Position numbers and translations under genes: made by a program. DNA of 39,690 nucleotides from Gammaproteobacteria bacterium. Lineage in GTDB: Bacteria > Pseudomonadota > Gammaproteobacteria > Legionellales > Legionellaceae. The notes beneath the pieces are model-generated. The model made no database searches, was not told the origin of the DNA, and worked only from the letters and a program-made list of their open reading frames with translations. Below, piece by piece: positions 16,538-25,076 of the stretch; position 1 is the stretch's first letter; every line of letters starts with the position of its first letter. The DNA lies in the NCBI GenBank assembly GCA_013289415.1, contig JABDAB010000011.1, forward strand, positions 1-39,690, read 5' to 3'.

Positions 16538-17935
16538 ATGGCAAAGATTACTATTGTGGGTGGGGCTGGTGCAATTGGCTTGGTGCACGCTTGGATGCTA
16601 CATGCAGCAGGACACACCGTAACCATTTTAGATGCACGTCCAGATGGACAACCCGGTGATTCATATCGGAAATTATTGAAAGCTGATAATTTGAGCTTTC
16701 GATTTTTTGAAATGGATGAGGTGGTGCGAAATCTTTCTGACAGTGGGGAAACCGTAGAAGAATTGACAAACCGGTTCAATCTTTTTCCTGCCATGTTTAA
16801 ATTAAGAATCAATCAATTTATCCCGCAAACTTCCGAACGGTTGTCCCGAGAAGAATGTGTAAACATTATTAATGATATAACCAGCTTGTCTATGAATGGA
16901 ATTCATCTTGCTCAAACCAGTCAAGATATACTTGAGCCACAGGATATAATAGCAGTCACTGTAAAATGTGCGGCACTGACCGATGCGCTTGGCAATAAAA
17001 TTAAGGCTATTTCTCAACATTCAAATACTCCCGTGGTTGTTTTTGCTAATGGCATTCAGCCATGGATTAGGCCAGAACCCGAATTTGGATCCCTTCGCTT
17101 GAGAAGTATTGATTCTATTTATGACTTTGTGGATTGCATTGGTGTAGACAAAGTAAAAGCCGGGGTGTTGATTAAATATGGTGCTGCCATTGTGGGTGAA
17201 GGTGCAGTTTGTGTGCGCTCCAAGTTTTTTAATACCAGAAATATTATTGCCAATATTACAAATACCGATATAACCGAGGATCTGGGGCGCATTTCAGACC
17301 TGTATACCCATTCAGGGATAATCACAGATTCCACCCAAAATATTAAGCATATTATATTAGATAAGCTCAGCTACAATTTGGCAGGAAGTATTATGGGGGC
17401 TATTTTCAACTACACAATGGGGGAGTTAATTGAGAATAAATCCACCGAAATAGCCGTACGTGATTGCGCAAAGGAGCTCTTTCAACTTGCAGTTAGACTT
17501 GGAGTGCAATTGGCCATCACAGACCTGGAATTTATAAGCAAAACAGTCGATGCGTTAAAGCAAAATCATACTGTCATTTCTTCGCCTTTACAGGATATAC
17601 GAGCTGGAAGAGCCACAGAAAAGGATTTTCTCATTAGAGCTACGATTGAGCTGGCCAATACATATGGTATGGATATGCCCGTATTGCAGTCCATGTATGA
17701 TTTAATCTCAATGATTGAAAAAAAATCCAGCCAGAATATAGCTGAAGGGCAGGAATTACAGGCAGAAGTACTACAACGCATAGAGCAGGGTAATATTATT
17801 TGCGTGGCAGGACAGTACAATCAAACCAATACGTCGATGAAAAAATCGACATCGTCATCATTTTTCTCTGATATACCATTAATAGCTCCCGTCTCAACTG
17901 TCTCAACTGTTTATGAGCCTCCTAGGGTTAATTGA
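16538..17935 (+). CDS. Ketopantoate reductase (PanE/ApbA)-family protein, unusually long
   Basis: The Rossmann motif ITIVGGAGAIGLVHAWMLHA opens the protein. The family Lys (TVKCAAL), the NGIQPW loop, the Lys/Asn pair in KLSYNLAGSIMGAIFNYTMGEL and the SSPLQDIRAGRATEKDF block with its Glu are all present, so 2-dehydropantoate-type reductase chemistry is plausible. At 465 aa it is far longer than PanE (about 300). An insertion of roughly 60 residues follows the second Rossmann strand (about 45-110), and a Ser/Thr-rich C-terminal tail of about 60 residues carries a VSTVSTV repeat. No pantothenate genes are nearby, so the substrate may differ. Start at 16538 because AGGTGAG lies 11 bases upstream. 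Its leader begins at the end of a MITE-like element. Confidence 0.75.
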   Translation: MAKITIVGGAGAIGLVHAWMLHAAGHTVTILDARPDGQPGDSYRKLLKADNLSFRFFEMDEVVRNLSDSGETVEELTNRFNLFPAMFKLRINQFIPQTSERLSREECVNIINDITSLSMNGIHLAQTSQDILEPQDIIAVTVKCAALTDALGNKIKAISQHSNTPVVVFANGIQPWIRPEPEFGSLRLRSIDSIYDFVDCIGVDKVKAGVLIKYGAAIVGEGAVCVRSKFFNTRNIIANITNTDITEDLGRISDLYTHSGIITDSTQNIKHIILDKLSYNLAGSIMGAIFNYTMGELIENKSTEIAVRDCAKELFQLAVRLGVQLAITDLEFISKTVDALKQNHTVISSPLQDIRAGRATEKDFLIRATIELANTYGMDMPVLQSMYDLISMIEKKSSQNIAEGQELQAEVLQRIEQGNIICVAGQYNQTNTSMKKSTSSSFFSDIPLIAPVSTVSTVYEPPRVN

Positions 17936-17946
17936 ATTGAGGCGTA

Positions 17947-18022
17947 TTGAGCCGATTCAGTATTTTAATCGGCTCAAAAACTCCTTGAATTTGAGCCGAT
18001 TTAAGGCTATTATTGGCTCATG
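17947..18022 (+). promoter_or_regulatory. Fic gene promoter with two 31-bp inverted-repeat operators, apparently leaderless
   Basis: A -35 TTGAAT (17985-17990), exactly 17 bases, then -10 TATTAT (18008-18013). Transcription would begin about at the A of the fic ATG (18020), giving a leaderless mRNA. Four TGAGCCGAT-type half-sites form two inverted pairs of equal size: TTGAGCCGATT...AATCGGCTCAA (17947-17977) and TTGAGCCGATT...ATTGGCTCA (17991-18020). The second covers the -10 and start codon. This is typical of autorepression; the C-terminal winged-helix-like region of the Fic protein is the obvious candidate repressor (inference). Confidence 0.7.
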
Positions 18023-19153
18023 AAGACATATAATTGGCAACAACCTGATTGGCCTACGTTTCAATATGATGTATCCATCATAGATGAACTCCTGTTTGCT
18101 ATTGCTGAAAAAACCGGATTGATTAATGGCAAACTTAGTCATCTTACTGAGAATTTGAAAACCGAGACCATGATTAATCTTATGGTGGAGGAGGCTGTTA
18201 AAACGTCTGAAATTGAGGGTGAGTATATCAGTCGCCCTGACATTAGATCATCGATTAAAAATCATCTTGGGTTAAATCAGGATCCAGTTCGAGTACACGA
18301 CAAGCGTGCTCAAGGCGTGGCGGAGCTGATGCTTGATGTACGCAACACCTTCAATCAATCTCTGACAGAAGAAAAACTGTTTGATTGGCATTTGATGCTG
18401 TTGTCCGCCTCGCCTAACCATAATCTCAGGGTGGGGTGTTGGCGAACACATGAAGAGCCGATGCAGGTTGTTTCGGGTCATCAGGGCAGATGGATTGTTC
18501 ATTATGAAGCCCCTCCTTCGAAAATTGTTCCTAGTGAGATGGAACAATTTATTCATTGGTTTAATGATACAGCACCAGGCAAGGCTCAGGCAATTAAGTT
18601 TGCTCCTGTACGCGCTGCGATTGCGCATTTGTATTTTGAGAGCATTCATCCATTTGAGGATGGTAATGGCCGGATTGGACGCGCAATTGCGGAAAAGGCT
18701 TTATCGCAAGGCGCAGGTTACCCTATTATATTAAGCCTTTCTCAGGCCATTGAAGCCGATAAAAAAGCGTATTATGCCGCTTTAAATTTAGCCTCCAAAT
18801 CAAATAATATCACGGCCTGGCTGCAGTATTTTGTAAACACGATATTAACTGCGCAAATTGAAGTTGAGAAACAAATTAATTTTATTCTTAAAAAATCCGT
18901 CTGGTTTGATAAATATGAAGACAGGCTAAATGATCGTCAATTGAAAGTTGTTCGGCGTATGATGCAGGAGGGTGTGGGTGGATTTGAAGGCGGAATGAGT
19001 GCTAAAAAGTATATGATCATAACCGGAACATCCAAGGCGACCGCGACCCGCGATTTACAGGATTTGCTGGAAATAGGGGCGGTCAGTCAATTTGGAGAGG
19101 GACGTGGAGTTCGGTATGAGGTGGATTTTGAATTACAATCATCCTTGTTTTGA
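18020..19153 (+). CDS. Fic-domain AMPylase with N-terminal inhibitory motif and C-terminal DNA-binding-like domain
   Basis: Fic proteins transfer AMP or other nucleotide moieties to hydroxyl side chains. The N-terminal DUF4172-like region (YNWQQPDWPTFQYD) carries an inhibitory-helix motif T-S-E-I-E-G (62-67, pattern [S/T]xxxE[G/N]). The Fic core holds HPFEDGNGR at 210-218, the complete catalytic signature. The last 60 residues (SAKKYMIITGTSKATATRDLQDLLEIGAVSQFGEGRG) look like a winged helix in which ITGTSKATATRDL would be the recognition helix. It is 377 aa, the usual length for this class. No ribosome-binding site is seen, in line with the leaderless promoter. Its 3' end overlaps the convergent ankyrin gene by 67 bases. 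It could be a chromosomal regulator or toxin-like enzyme rather than a secreted effector. Confidence 0.92.
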   Translation: MKTYNWQQPDWPTFQYDVSIIDELLFAIAEKTGLINGKLSHLTENLKTETMINLMVEEAVKTSEIEGEYISRPDIRSSIKNHLGLNQDPVRVHDKRAQGVAELMLDVRNTFNQSLTEEKLFDWHLMLLSASPNHNLRVGCWRTHEEPMQVVSGHQGRWIVHYEAPPSKIVPSEMEQFIHWFNDTAPGKAQAIKFAPVRAAIAHLYFESIHPFEDGNGRIGRAIAEKALSQGAGYPIILSLSQAIEADKKAYYAALNLASKSNNITAWLQYFVNTILTAQIEVEKQINFILKKSVWFDKYEDRLNDRQLKVVRRMMQEGVGGFEGGMSAKKYMIITGTSKATATRDLQDLLEIGAVSQFGEGRGVRYEVDFELQSSLF

Positions 19154-20517
19154 TTTAATTGCGCCTTATAGCTATCCTGTTGTTGTCGACGTAAAGAATT
19201 CATCGTTTCAACATCATTATTACGCGTAGCGTAGAATATTGGAGTAAAACCTGCGTTATCAGGTACATTTAGAATGTGAGAGCTATCTTCCAAACTGCAC
19301 AAAGTAGCTAAAACAGCGCTTTTCCCTGCTTCAGCGGCAATATGTGCGAGGGTTTTACCTTCCTGATTAACTTGCGTTAATTTTACTCCAGCTTTTTTCA
19401 ATGCCCTAAGCACTTCACCATTTCCTTCTTGAGCAGCAATAGCCGCAGGCGTTTCACCATTATTATCGATGCGATCAACGTAATACTGATTTTTATACAA
19501 AAAATTAATGACTCTAGGATTATTGTTGCGAGCTGCAATATGAGCGAGAGTTTTACCATCGGATCCAATTTGATTTAAATTTACACCACATTTTTGCAGA
19601 GCCTTCATTCCTTCAATGTCATCTTTTTCAACCGCAAGTTCAATTAGTGTTTTTCCATCTCCATTGATTTGATTTAAATTTACTCCACATTTTTTAAATA
19701 TTTTAAAAAGTTCATAATGATCTTTTTCAGCGGCAACAAATAGTGGCGTTTTACCATTTGTTGCAGGAGTTTTTAAATTAGCGTTAGCCGAATGCAATGC
19801 TTCCAGTGCATGTGAATTACCGTGTAAAGCAGCAACATATGCTGGGGTTTCACCCTGTTGATTGAGCACATTTAAATTAGCTCCCCATCTGTATGCTGCA
19901 TCAATAAACCAAACATTATCCTTTCTGGCGTAAAAATGCGCCATCGCTTCACCTTTTTGGTCAATCTCATTTAAATCGGCTCCAATTATGTGTAAAAATC
20001 TAAACGCATTATTTATTTTTTTTTGCATGGAAACATCAATCGATACACCTTCGAATAACAGTGTTGCAGCACAATTTAATAAAAAAGACATCGAATCCTT
20101 CATCATTAAACACTCACGGTCAATATCATAAAGTGCATAACTTATCTTGAATCTTGTCTCTTCATCTATAATAGCGCGTCTGTTTATTGGTATCGCTGTT
20201 TCGTTCGTAGGCTCTTTCCCAAAACAAGCTTCCGCAACCTCATTGGTTAAAGATTCGCCAGTAAGCGTATTGTTCGGAAATAATGCGCTAACCAACTGAG
20301 GCATTTTTTCTATCTTATTAAAAAATTCTTCTCGATCAATCATCCAAACAGATTCTTCACGTGAGAAGGGATCTTTATTGAATTTTTGCATGGGAGCTGA
20401 AAAAGCGCGAATATGATATGATGAACCACTAAGTACAAGATATAGACTCTGATTTTCACGAAGTTTTTTATCTTCGCCAGTAATCACATCATAGTAAGAC
20501 AGCTTATCAATTATCAT
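19087..20517 (-). CDS. Ankyrin-repeat protein (476 aa), candidate effector
   Basis: Residues about 1-185 are unique, without a signal peptide or membrane segment. From about 190 to 455 eight or nine ankyrin repeats follow, recognisable as xGxTPxxxAAxxGN units (NQQGETPAYVAALHGN, DNNGETPAAIAAQEGN, DNAGFTPIFYATRNND). Two adjacent repeats share CGVNLNQIxxDGKTL almost exactly, pointing to recent duplication. A polar tail of about 30 residues ends the protein; its coding sequence overlaps the end of fic on the other strand. AGGGTG lies 6 bases upstream of the start. Ankyrin proteins bind partner proteins. In intracellular Legionellales many are type IV effectors, which is an inference here. No enzymatic domain was recognised in the N-terminal part. 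Confidence 0.88.
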   Translation of the reverse strand: MIIDKLSYYDVITGEDKKLRENQSLYLVLSGSSYHIRAFSAPMQKFNKDPFSREESVWMIDREEFFNKIEKMPQLVSALFPNNTLTGESLTNEVAEACFGKEPTNETAIPINRRAIIDEETRFKISYALYDIDRECLMMKDSMSFLLNCAATLLFEGVSIDVSMQKKINNAFRFLHIIGADLNEIDQKGEAMAHFYARKDNVWFIDAAYRWGANLNVLNQQGETPAYVAALHGNSHALEALHSANANLKTPATNGKTPLFVAAEKDHYELFKIFKKCGVNLNQINGDGKTLIELAVEKDDIEGMKALQKCGVNLNQIGSDGKTLAHIAARNNNPRVINFLYKNQYYVDRIDNNGETPAAIAAQEGNGEVLRALKKAGVKLTQVNQEGKTLAHIAAEAGKSAVLATLCSLEDSSHILNVPDNAGFTPIFYATRNNDVETMNSLRRQQQDSYKAQLNQNKDDCNSKSTSYRTPRPSPN

Positions 20518-20565
20518 ATATCACCCTACGAGCAGTTATCCGATACATTGATTATAGCAGTTACA

Positions 20566-20590
20566 ATTTTATTTTATTTTATTTTATTTT
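20566..20590. repeat. ATTTT pentanucleotide run (5 copies)
   Basis: Five perfect ATTTT units across the stop codon of bepA. Copy-number change would not alter the protein beyond the last residues, since the stop codon is reformed. Confidence 0.8.
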
Positions 20591-22119
20591 AATTTAATCT
20601 CATCCATTCTGGCATTAATTCGTGCCAACAAAAGATGATCTTTGCCCGCCAATGTTTTAGCCAGTTTCAATTTCCCCATCGCAGCCCGGTTTTCACCTTG
20701 CAACATATGGCATTGAGCTAATGTAAAATAGGCATAGTCTTTGTGGTGACTTTTGGCTTGCGCGCGTGCCAATAGCTGGCAAATGGGTAGATCATTTTTA
20801 AATTGTCTGCTGCCTTTAAGCAGGGTGCTGGCAGCCTGTTCAGGTTTGTTGGCTTCCATCAACGCATGTGCATATTCAATGACGGCTGCGTAATTGTCCG
20901 GGTAGTTTGCCTGCAGTTCACTTAAGCGAGTGAGTGCGCTGGCATATTGCTGGCTACCTGTCTCGGCTTGAGCCATCGCGATGATATAAAATAAATTATC
21001 ATGATCCTGATTTAACAAAGGGGATAAGTGGGTTTTCGCTTCAGTGTATTGATTAATTGATAAGAGAGATAATGCATGCCCATACTGACAGGCTGTGCTA
21101 CTGCTATGTTTTACGCATTCCTGTTGGTAGTAGCCGATTAATTTCTTACTGTCTTGAGTTACTGAATTTCGTATTAATTCTTTAAATAAATGGTAGTCAA
21201 GGTTGTCGGGGTAGGTTTTTTTAATCAGGTGCAAACTACGATTTTCAGCTTCTGCAATCCGGTCATCATCTAATGGATGAGTACGTAAAATAGCCGGTAC
21301 GTTGTCAGTATAATAGTAACGTGTACTTTGTTGCATTTTTTTGAAAAACCCTGCCATACCCCGGGGGTCGAGACCTGATTTAATCAGCATGTCAATGCCA
21401 ATTCGATCGGCTTCTTTTTCATTGGATCGAACAAAATTGATGTTGTCTTGGGCGAATCCGGTTAATGATCCCATAAGTGCGCCGCTGCCCAATGCCGGGT
21501 TGATAGCTCCCAGAGCGATGGATGCGAGCATGCTGGCTAACATGGGGATGTGCATTTGTTTTTCATGCTCAATCATGCGGTAAAGGTGATGCTGGCGCAC
21601 GTGAGCCATTTCATGCGCCATGACTGCGGCCAGTTCACTTTCATTGCCAGAGGCTAAAATCAGTTGCGTATTTACCCCGATATGTCCTCCAGGGCCGGCA
21701 AATGCATTGATTTCATTTGACTTCACAAGAAAAAATACAGGCGCTTGAAGTTGTCCATGACGTGCGAGCATTTTACCTAGATGATTAATATACTGATTGG
21801 CCAGTGGGGTGCGGATAACGCTGTCGGATTGATTGATTTGCTGGATGAATTCTTTTTCCAGTTGGTCGAGTTCATTGTTTGAATAGGGTGAATAGGCCCA
21901 TGGTTGTCCTGGAATTAATAGCAGAACACTCAAGCCCAGACTTGATATAAGCGTTCCAGCCCTTGTGGGCAGGCATCGGGAAAAAACGTCGCACAGGCAA
22001 CCCCTCATCCGCCCTTTGGGCACCTTCTCCCCATGTCTGGGGAGAAGGGAATAAGGAAAAAAGCTCTTATGAAGCCGTTTTAATCGATTTTGCGCAGCTA
22101 GTATGGTTAACACGTTCAT
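20584..22119 (-). CDS. bepA: Periplasmic M48 metalloprotease with TPRs (BepA/YfgC)
   Basis: Outer-membrane beta-barrel assembly quality-control protease. Zinc ligands are HEMAH and the downstream Glu in NEKEADRIG. The GLDPRGMAGFFKKM and RTHPLDDDRIAEAE blocks are typical, and a C-terminal TPR region runs from about 310. The hydrophobic signal segment (LISSLGLSVLLLIPGQPWA) is preceded by an unusually long 55-residue leader, because a 54-bp palindrome is inserted in frame (FPYSLLPRHGEKVPKGR). Translation may instead start at the Met within the repeat (22008). The mature part matches E. coli BepA in extent. A (ATTTT)x5 run covers the stop codon without affecting the frame. It is divergent from ribD with 64 bases between. 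Confidence 0.92.
   Translation of the reverse strand: MNVLTILAAQNRLKRLHKSFFPYSLLPRHGEKVPKGRMRGCLCDVFSRCLPTRAGTLISSLGLSVLLLIPGQPWAYSPYSNNELDQLEKEFIQQINQSDSVIRTPLANQYINHLGKMLARHGQLQAPVFFLVKSNEINAFAGPGGHIGVNTQLILASGNESELAAVMAHEMAHVRQHHLYRMIEHEKQMHIPMLASMLASIALGAINPALGSGALMGSLTGFAQDNINFVRSNEKEADRIGIDMLIKSGLDPRGMAGFFKKMQQSTRYYYTDNVPAILRTHPLDDDRIAEAENRSLHLIKKTYPDNLDYHLFKELIRNSVTQDSKKLIGYYQQECVKHSSSTACQYGHALSLLSINQYTEAKTHLSPLLNQDHDNLFYIIAMAQAETGSQQYASALTRLSELQANYPDNYAAVIEYAHALMEANKPEQAASTLLKGSRQFKNDLPICQLLARAQAKSHHKDYAYFTLAQCHMLQGENRAAMGKLKLAKTLAGKDHLLLARINARMDEIKLK
22005..22058. repeat. 54-bp palindromic element inserted in the 5' part of bepA
   Basis: Matches 3810-3863 in lnt at 53 of 54 positions but is read in another frame, as FPYSLLPRHGEKVPKGRMR. 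It lies in the leader before the signal-peptide hydrophobic core. Confidence 0.85.
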
Positions 22120-22183
22120 TAGGCCTACTCAAAAATTGAATAATTTGTTATCCTACGCACTTATTTTAATGCGTGGTTAAACG

Positions 22184-23290
22184 ATGCATAAACAGTTTCT
22201 GCTTGCCGCCCTCGAACAAGCTTGGCTTGGACGCGGTATGTGTGCGCCAAATCCCAGTGTCGGTGCTGTTGCGGTCCAATATGGGAAAATTATAGCACAA
22301 TCCTGGCATCATGGAGCAGGAACTCCTCACGCAGAAGTTTTGTTGCTAAATTCGATTCCTGAAAATTGTCCTGATGTAACTATATATGTGACGCTGGAGC
22401 CATGCAATCACTGGGGGAGAACGCCTCCATGTGTCGATGCAATTATCAAACATGGCATTAAGCAGGTGGTATATGCATACTCTGATCCCAATCCTGTGGT
22501 GAGTGCTAACAATACGCCAGCTTTGTTAAAGGAGAAGGGGATTACTGCATTGCATTACCCCTTGCCTGAGATTGATTGCTTTTACCAAAGTTATCGCCAC
22601 TGGACGTTGACGCACAAACCCTGGGTTACAGCTAAAATTGCGCAAACATTTGATGGCAAAATAGGCGGGGCGCACGGTGTACGTACTATTATTTCCAATC
22701 CGTTGTGCGCTGAATTCACACATAAGAATCGCTTGCACAGCGATGTAATCTTAACCACAGCACGCACGGTTAATCAGGATGATCCATTATTAAATGTTCG
22801 GTTGTCGGAACAGGAGCTCGTCAAACCGATCGCTATTATTGATAGCAAATTAACGCTCAATCCGCAGGCGAGGGTGCTGGCTCAAGGTGCGTACTGTCAT
22901 ATTTATCATAGTACTTTGATTTCTCCTGAAGACCAACATGCGAATTGTTCATATCATGGCATGCCGCTTCTCGAAGCCCGACGTCCCGAGGGACGTCGAG
23001 ATCTGAAGCAGGCTCTGGATTTATCCGCTGTGATTAACCACCTTGGCAGTTTGGGATATCACGATGTGTGGGTCGAGGCGGGTGGTGAACTGTTTAATGC
23101 ATTACATAAAGCCGGGTTAGTGAATAGGACGTATGTGTACCTTGTTCCCAGAATTTTAGGAGAGGCAGCCATTGCGGCCTGGAGAAATACAGACATATTT
23201 AATCGCCCATGTTCCATTACCTGGCAGGCAATGGGAGATAACATGATCGCGCAGTTTGATTGGCAGGAGGGTGCATGTTTACCGGATTGA
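22184..23290 (+). CDS. ribD: Riboflavin biosynthesis deaminase/reductase
   Basis: Second and third steps of riboflavin synthesis. The N-terminal deaminase domain has the zinc signature HAE (TPHAEVLLL) and PCNHWGRTPPC. The reductase domain from about 150 begins with KPWVTAKIAQTFDGKI and contains the substrate-binding RTVNQDDPLLNVR. It is 368 aa, normal. A palindromic sequence (CGAAGCCCGACGTCCCGAGGG) is read in frame as LEARRPEGRRD at residues about 263-273, in a surface-loop position. No FMN riboswitch is visible in the 64 bases upstream. It is the first gene of a ribD-ribE-ribBA-ribH run; its end overlaps ribE by 16 bases. Confidence 0.96.
   Translation: MHKQFLLAALEQAWLGRGMCAPNPSVGAVAVQYGKIIAQSWHHGAGTPHAEVLLLNSIPENCPDVTIYVTLEPCNHWGRTPPCVDAIIKHGIKQVVYAYSDPNPVVSANNTPALLKEKGITALHYPLPEIDCFYQSYRHWTLTHKPWVTAKIAQTFDGKIGGAHGVRTIISNPLCAEFTHKNRLHSDVILTTARTVNQDDPLLNVRLSEQELVKPIAIIDSKLTLNPQARVLAQGAYCHIYHSTLISPEDQHANCSYHGMPLLEARRPEGRRDLKQALDLSAVINHLGSLGYHDVWVEAGGELFNALHKAGLVNRTYVYLVPRILGEAAIAAWRNTDIFNRPCSITWQAMGDNMIAQFDWQEGACLPD
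22972..23001. repeat. Palindromic segment inside ribD
   Basis: TCGAAGCCCGACGTCCCG (22972-22989) followed by AGGGACGTCGAGA. The same 18 bases occur inverted at 14784-14801 in the intergenic element after the peptidase gene. It adds charged residues ARRPEGRR to RibD. Confidence 0.6.
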
Positions 23291-23871
23291 TTGAAGCACA
23301 AGGGGTAGTGATTGCCAATACTGAATATGATGTTGCCAATAGTTTGTTGATTCGTGCGCACTTTGATCAGTTACAGGCAGGGGAAAGTATCACAGTGAAT
23401 GGCGTTTGTTTGACGTTGCTACCGGATTTTTCACAAGGACTGGCGTTTGATGTATCACCTGAAACCTTGAAGTTAACTAATCTTGGCCAGCTCAAGCCAG
23501 GTCAGGGTGTCAATCTGGAACGTGCAATGCTGGCAACCACACGTTTTGGCGGGCATTACGTAAATGGTCATGTTGACACCACCGCCAGCTTGCAATCGGT
23601 CAAACCTGTTGGTGACTATGTCGAAATGATTATTGGTGGCTTTGCTGCTTGTGATACCATTTACCTTTTGCCAAAAGGCAGCATTACGCTGGATGGCGTT
23701 AGTTTGACGATAAATACATTGTGTGACGGTTGTATTAGTGTAATGTTGGTGCCGCACACCCTTGCTCATACTACGTTAGGTCACATGTGTGTTGGTGATC
23801 GTTTGAATGTAGAGTTTGATTATTTAACGCGGATAGTCGCACACCAGTTGGGAAGTTTAAAACATGATTAA
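23275..23871 (+). CDS. ribE: Riboflavin synthase alpha chain
   Basis: Last step of riboflavin synthesis: dismutation of two lumazines. The start [10 protein letters not shown] at 23275 is the invariant N-terminus of the family and has GGAGGG directly upstream inside the ribD end; the ATG at 23260 is not the start. Two lumazine-binding repeats are visible, with [12 protein letters not shown] and [14 protein letters not shown] as paired motifs, and the MFTGL...HYVNGHVD block. It is 198 aa, slightly short but normal. The stop overlaps the ribBA start by 8 bases, implying coupled translation. Confidence 0.96.
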   Translation: MFTGLIEAQGVVIANTEYDVANSLLIRAHFDQLQAGESITVNGVCLTLLPDFSQGLAFDVSPETLKLTNLGQLKPGQGVNLERAMLATTRFGGHYVNGHVDTTASLQSVKPVGDYVEMIIGGFAACDTIYLLPKGSITLDGVSLTINTLCDGCISVMLVPHTLAHTTLGHMCVGDRLNVEFDYLTRIVAHQLGSLKHD

Positions 23872-25072
23872 GCATTTTATCACCATAGAGCAGGCAATCA
23901 GCGATCTCAAGCAAGGTCGTATGGTGATTCTGGTGGATGATGAAGGCCGTGAAAATGAAGGTGATCTGGTCATCGCAGCAGAACACGTCACGGCGCAATC
24001 CATTAATTTTATGGCACGATTTGGACGTGGTTTGATTTGTTTGCCTATGGCTGAAGAAATGATTGATAAACTGGGTCTACCCATGATGACCCACTGTAAT
24101 CGTTCACCCTATGGCACAGCGTTTACCGTATCAATAGAAGCGGCTGCTGGTGTATCCACCGGTATTTCAGCGCAAGATCGCGCGCACACCATTCAAGTCG
24201 CGATTAAGCCTGACAGTACGGCCGCTGACATTATTTCGCCAGGGCATATTTTCCCCTTGCGTGCTCGGGCAGGTGGGGTTTTAAAGCGGGCAGGGCAAAC
24301 TGAGGGTAGCGTTGATTTGGTAAGGCTCGCAGGGTTAACACCTGCTGCGGTTATTTGTGAAATTATCAATGAAGATGGCACGATGAGTCGTCGTGAACAA
24401 TTGGTGAAATTTTCAAAAGAACACGGGATTTCAATTGCTACAATCAATGACCTGATTGACTATCGTATTCGTCATGAATGTCTGGTTGAACCCAGTGCTA
24501 TAACTCGCTTGCCGTTACAAAAACATGGGGAATTCACCATGACTTTGTTTGCCAATCAGCTGGATAATGCCGAGCATTTTGCGCTGGTTAAGCCGTCGTC
24601 AGTGGCAGATAAAGTGCCTTTGGTGCGAATTCACTCCGAATGCATTACCGGTGATGTGTTTGGATCATGCAAATGTGACTGTGGCTCTCAACTGGAGCAA
24701 TCTCTGGCGTTAATAGCGGCAGAGGGTGGGGTTTTGATTTATTTGCGCCAAGAAGGACGTGGGATTGGTTTGACTAACAAGTTAAAAGCATATGCTTTGC
24801 AAGAGGAAGGTTTTGATACGGTTGATGCGAATGTGCAACTTGGTTTACCTGTTGATAGTCGCAATTATGGGGTGGCTTATCAGATACTAAAATATATGGG
24901 TATCAGCGCAGTCAGGCTATTAACGAATAATCCGCATAAAGTAGATGCCATGACGCATTACGGTACCCATGTTACCGAGCGTGTACCTCTCTTGGTGGCA
25001 TCAACCCCGGATAATGAAACGTATTTAAAGACAAAAAAAGAAAAATTGGGGCATTTTTTGGTGATTAAGTAA
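23864..25072 (+). CDS. ribBA: Bifunctional DHBP synthase / GTP cyclohydrolase II
   Basis: Supplies both precursors of lumazine. The RibB half (1-200) has [11 protein letters not shown] and the [31 protein letters not shown] blocks. The RibA half has [15 protein letters not shown], zinc cysteines in CKCDCG, and the catalytic [19 protein letters not shown]. Cys, Arg and Tyr-region residues are present, so both halves should work. In many gammaproteobacteria RibB in such fusions is paired with a degenerate RibA; here the metal-binding Cys residues are intact. It overlaps ribE at the start. About 180 bases of repeat elements separate it from ribH. Confidence 0.96.
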   Translation: MIKHFITIEQAISDLKQGRMVILVDDEGRENEGDLVIAAEHVTAQSINFMARFGRGLICLPMAEEMIDKLGLPMMTHCNRSPYGTAFTVSIEAAAGVSTGISAQDRAHTIQVAIKPDSTAADIISPGHIFPLRARAGGVLKRAGQTEGSVDLVRLAGLTPAAVICEIINEDGTMSRREQLVKFSKEHGISIATINDLIDYRIRHECLVEPSAITRLPLQKHGEFTMTLFANQLDNAEHFALVKPSSVADKVPLVRIHSECITGDVFGSCKCDCGSQLEQSLALIAAEGGVLIYLRQEGRGIGLTNKLKAYALQEEGFDTVDANVQLGLPVDSRNYGVAYQILKYMGISAVRLLTNNPHKVDAMTHYGTHVTERVPLLVASTPDNETYLKTKKEKLGHFLVIK

Positions 25073-25076
25073 CTCT

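Noticed and set aside
20566..20590. ATTTT microsatellite at the end of bepA as a phase-variation switch
   Set aside because: The stop codon lies inside the tract and the same terminal residues are kept whatever the copy number, so no frame switch results.
22120..22183. FMN riboswitch before ribD
   Set aside because: Only 64 bases separate the divergent bepA and ribD starts, too short for the RFN element, and its conserved bases are not seen.
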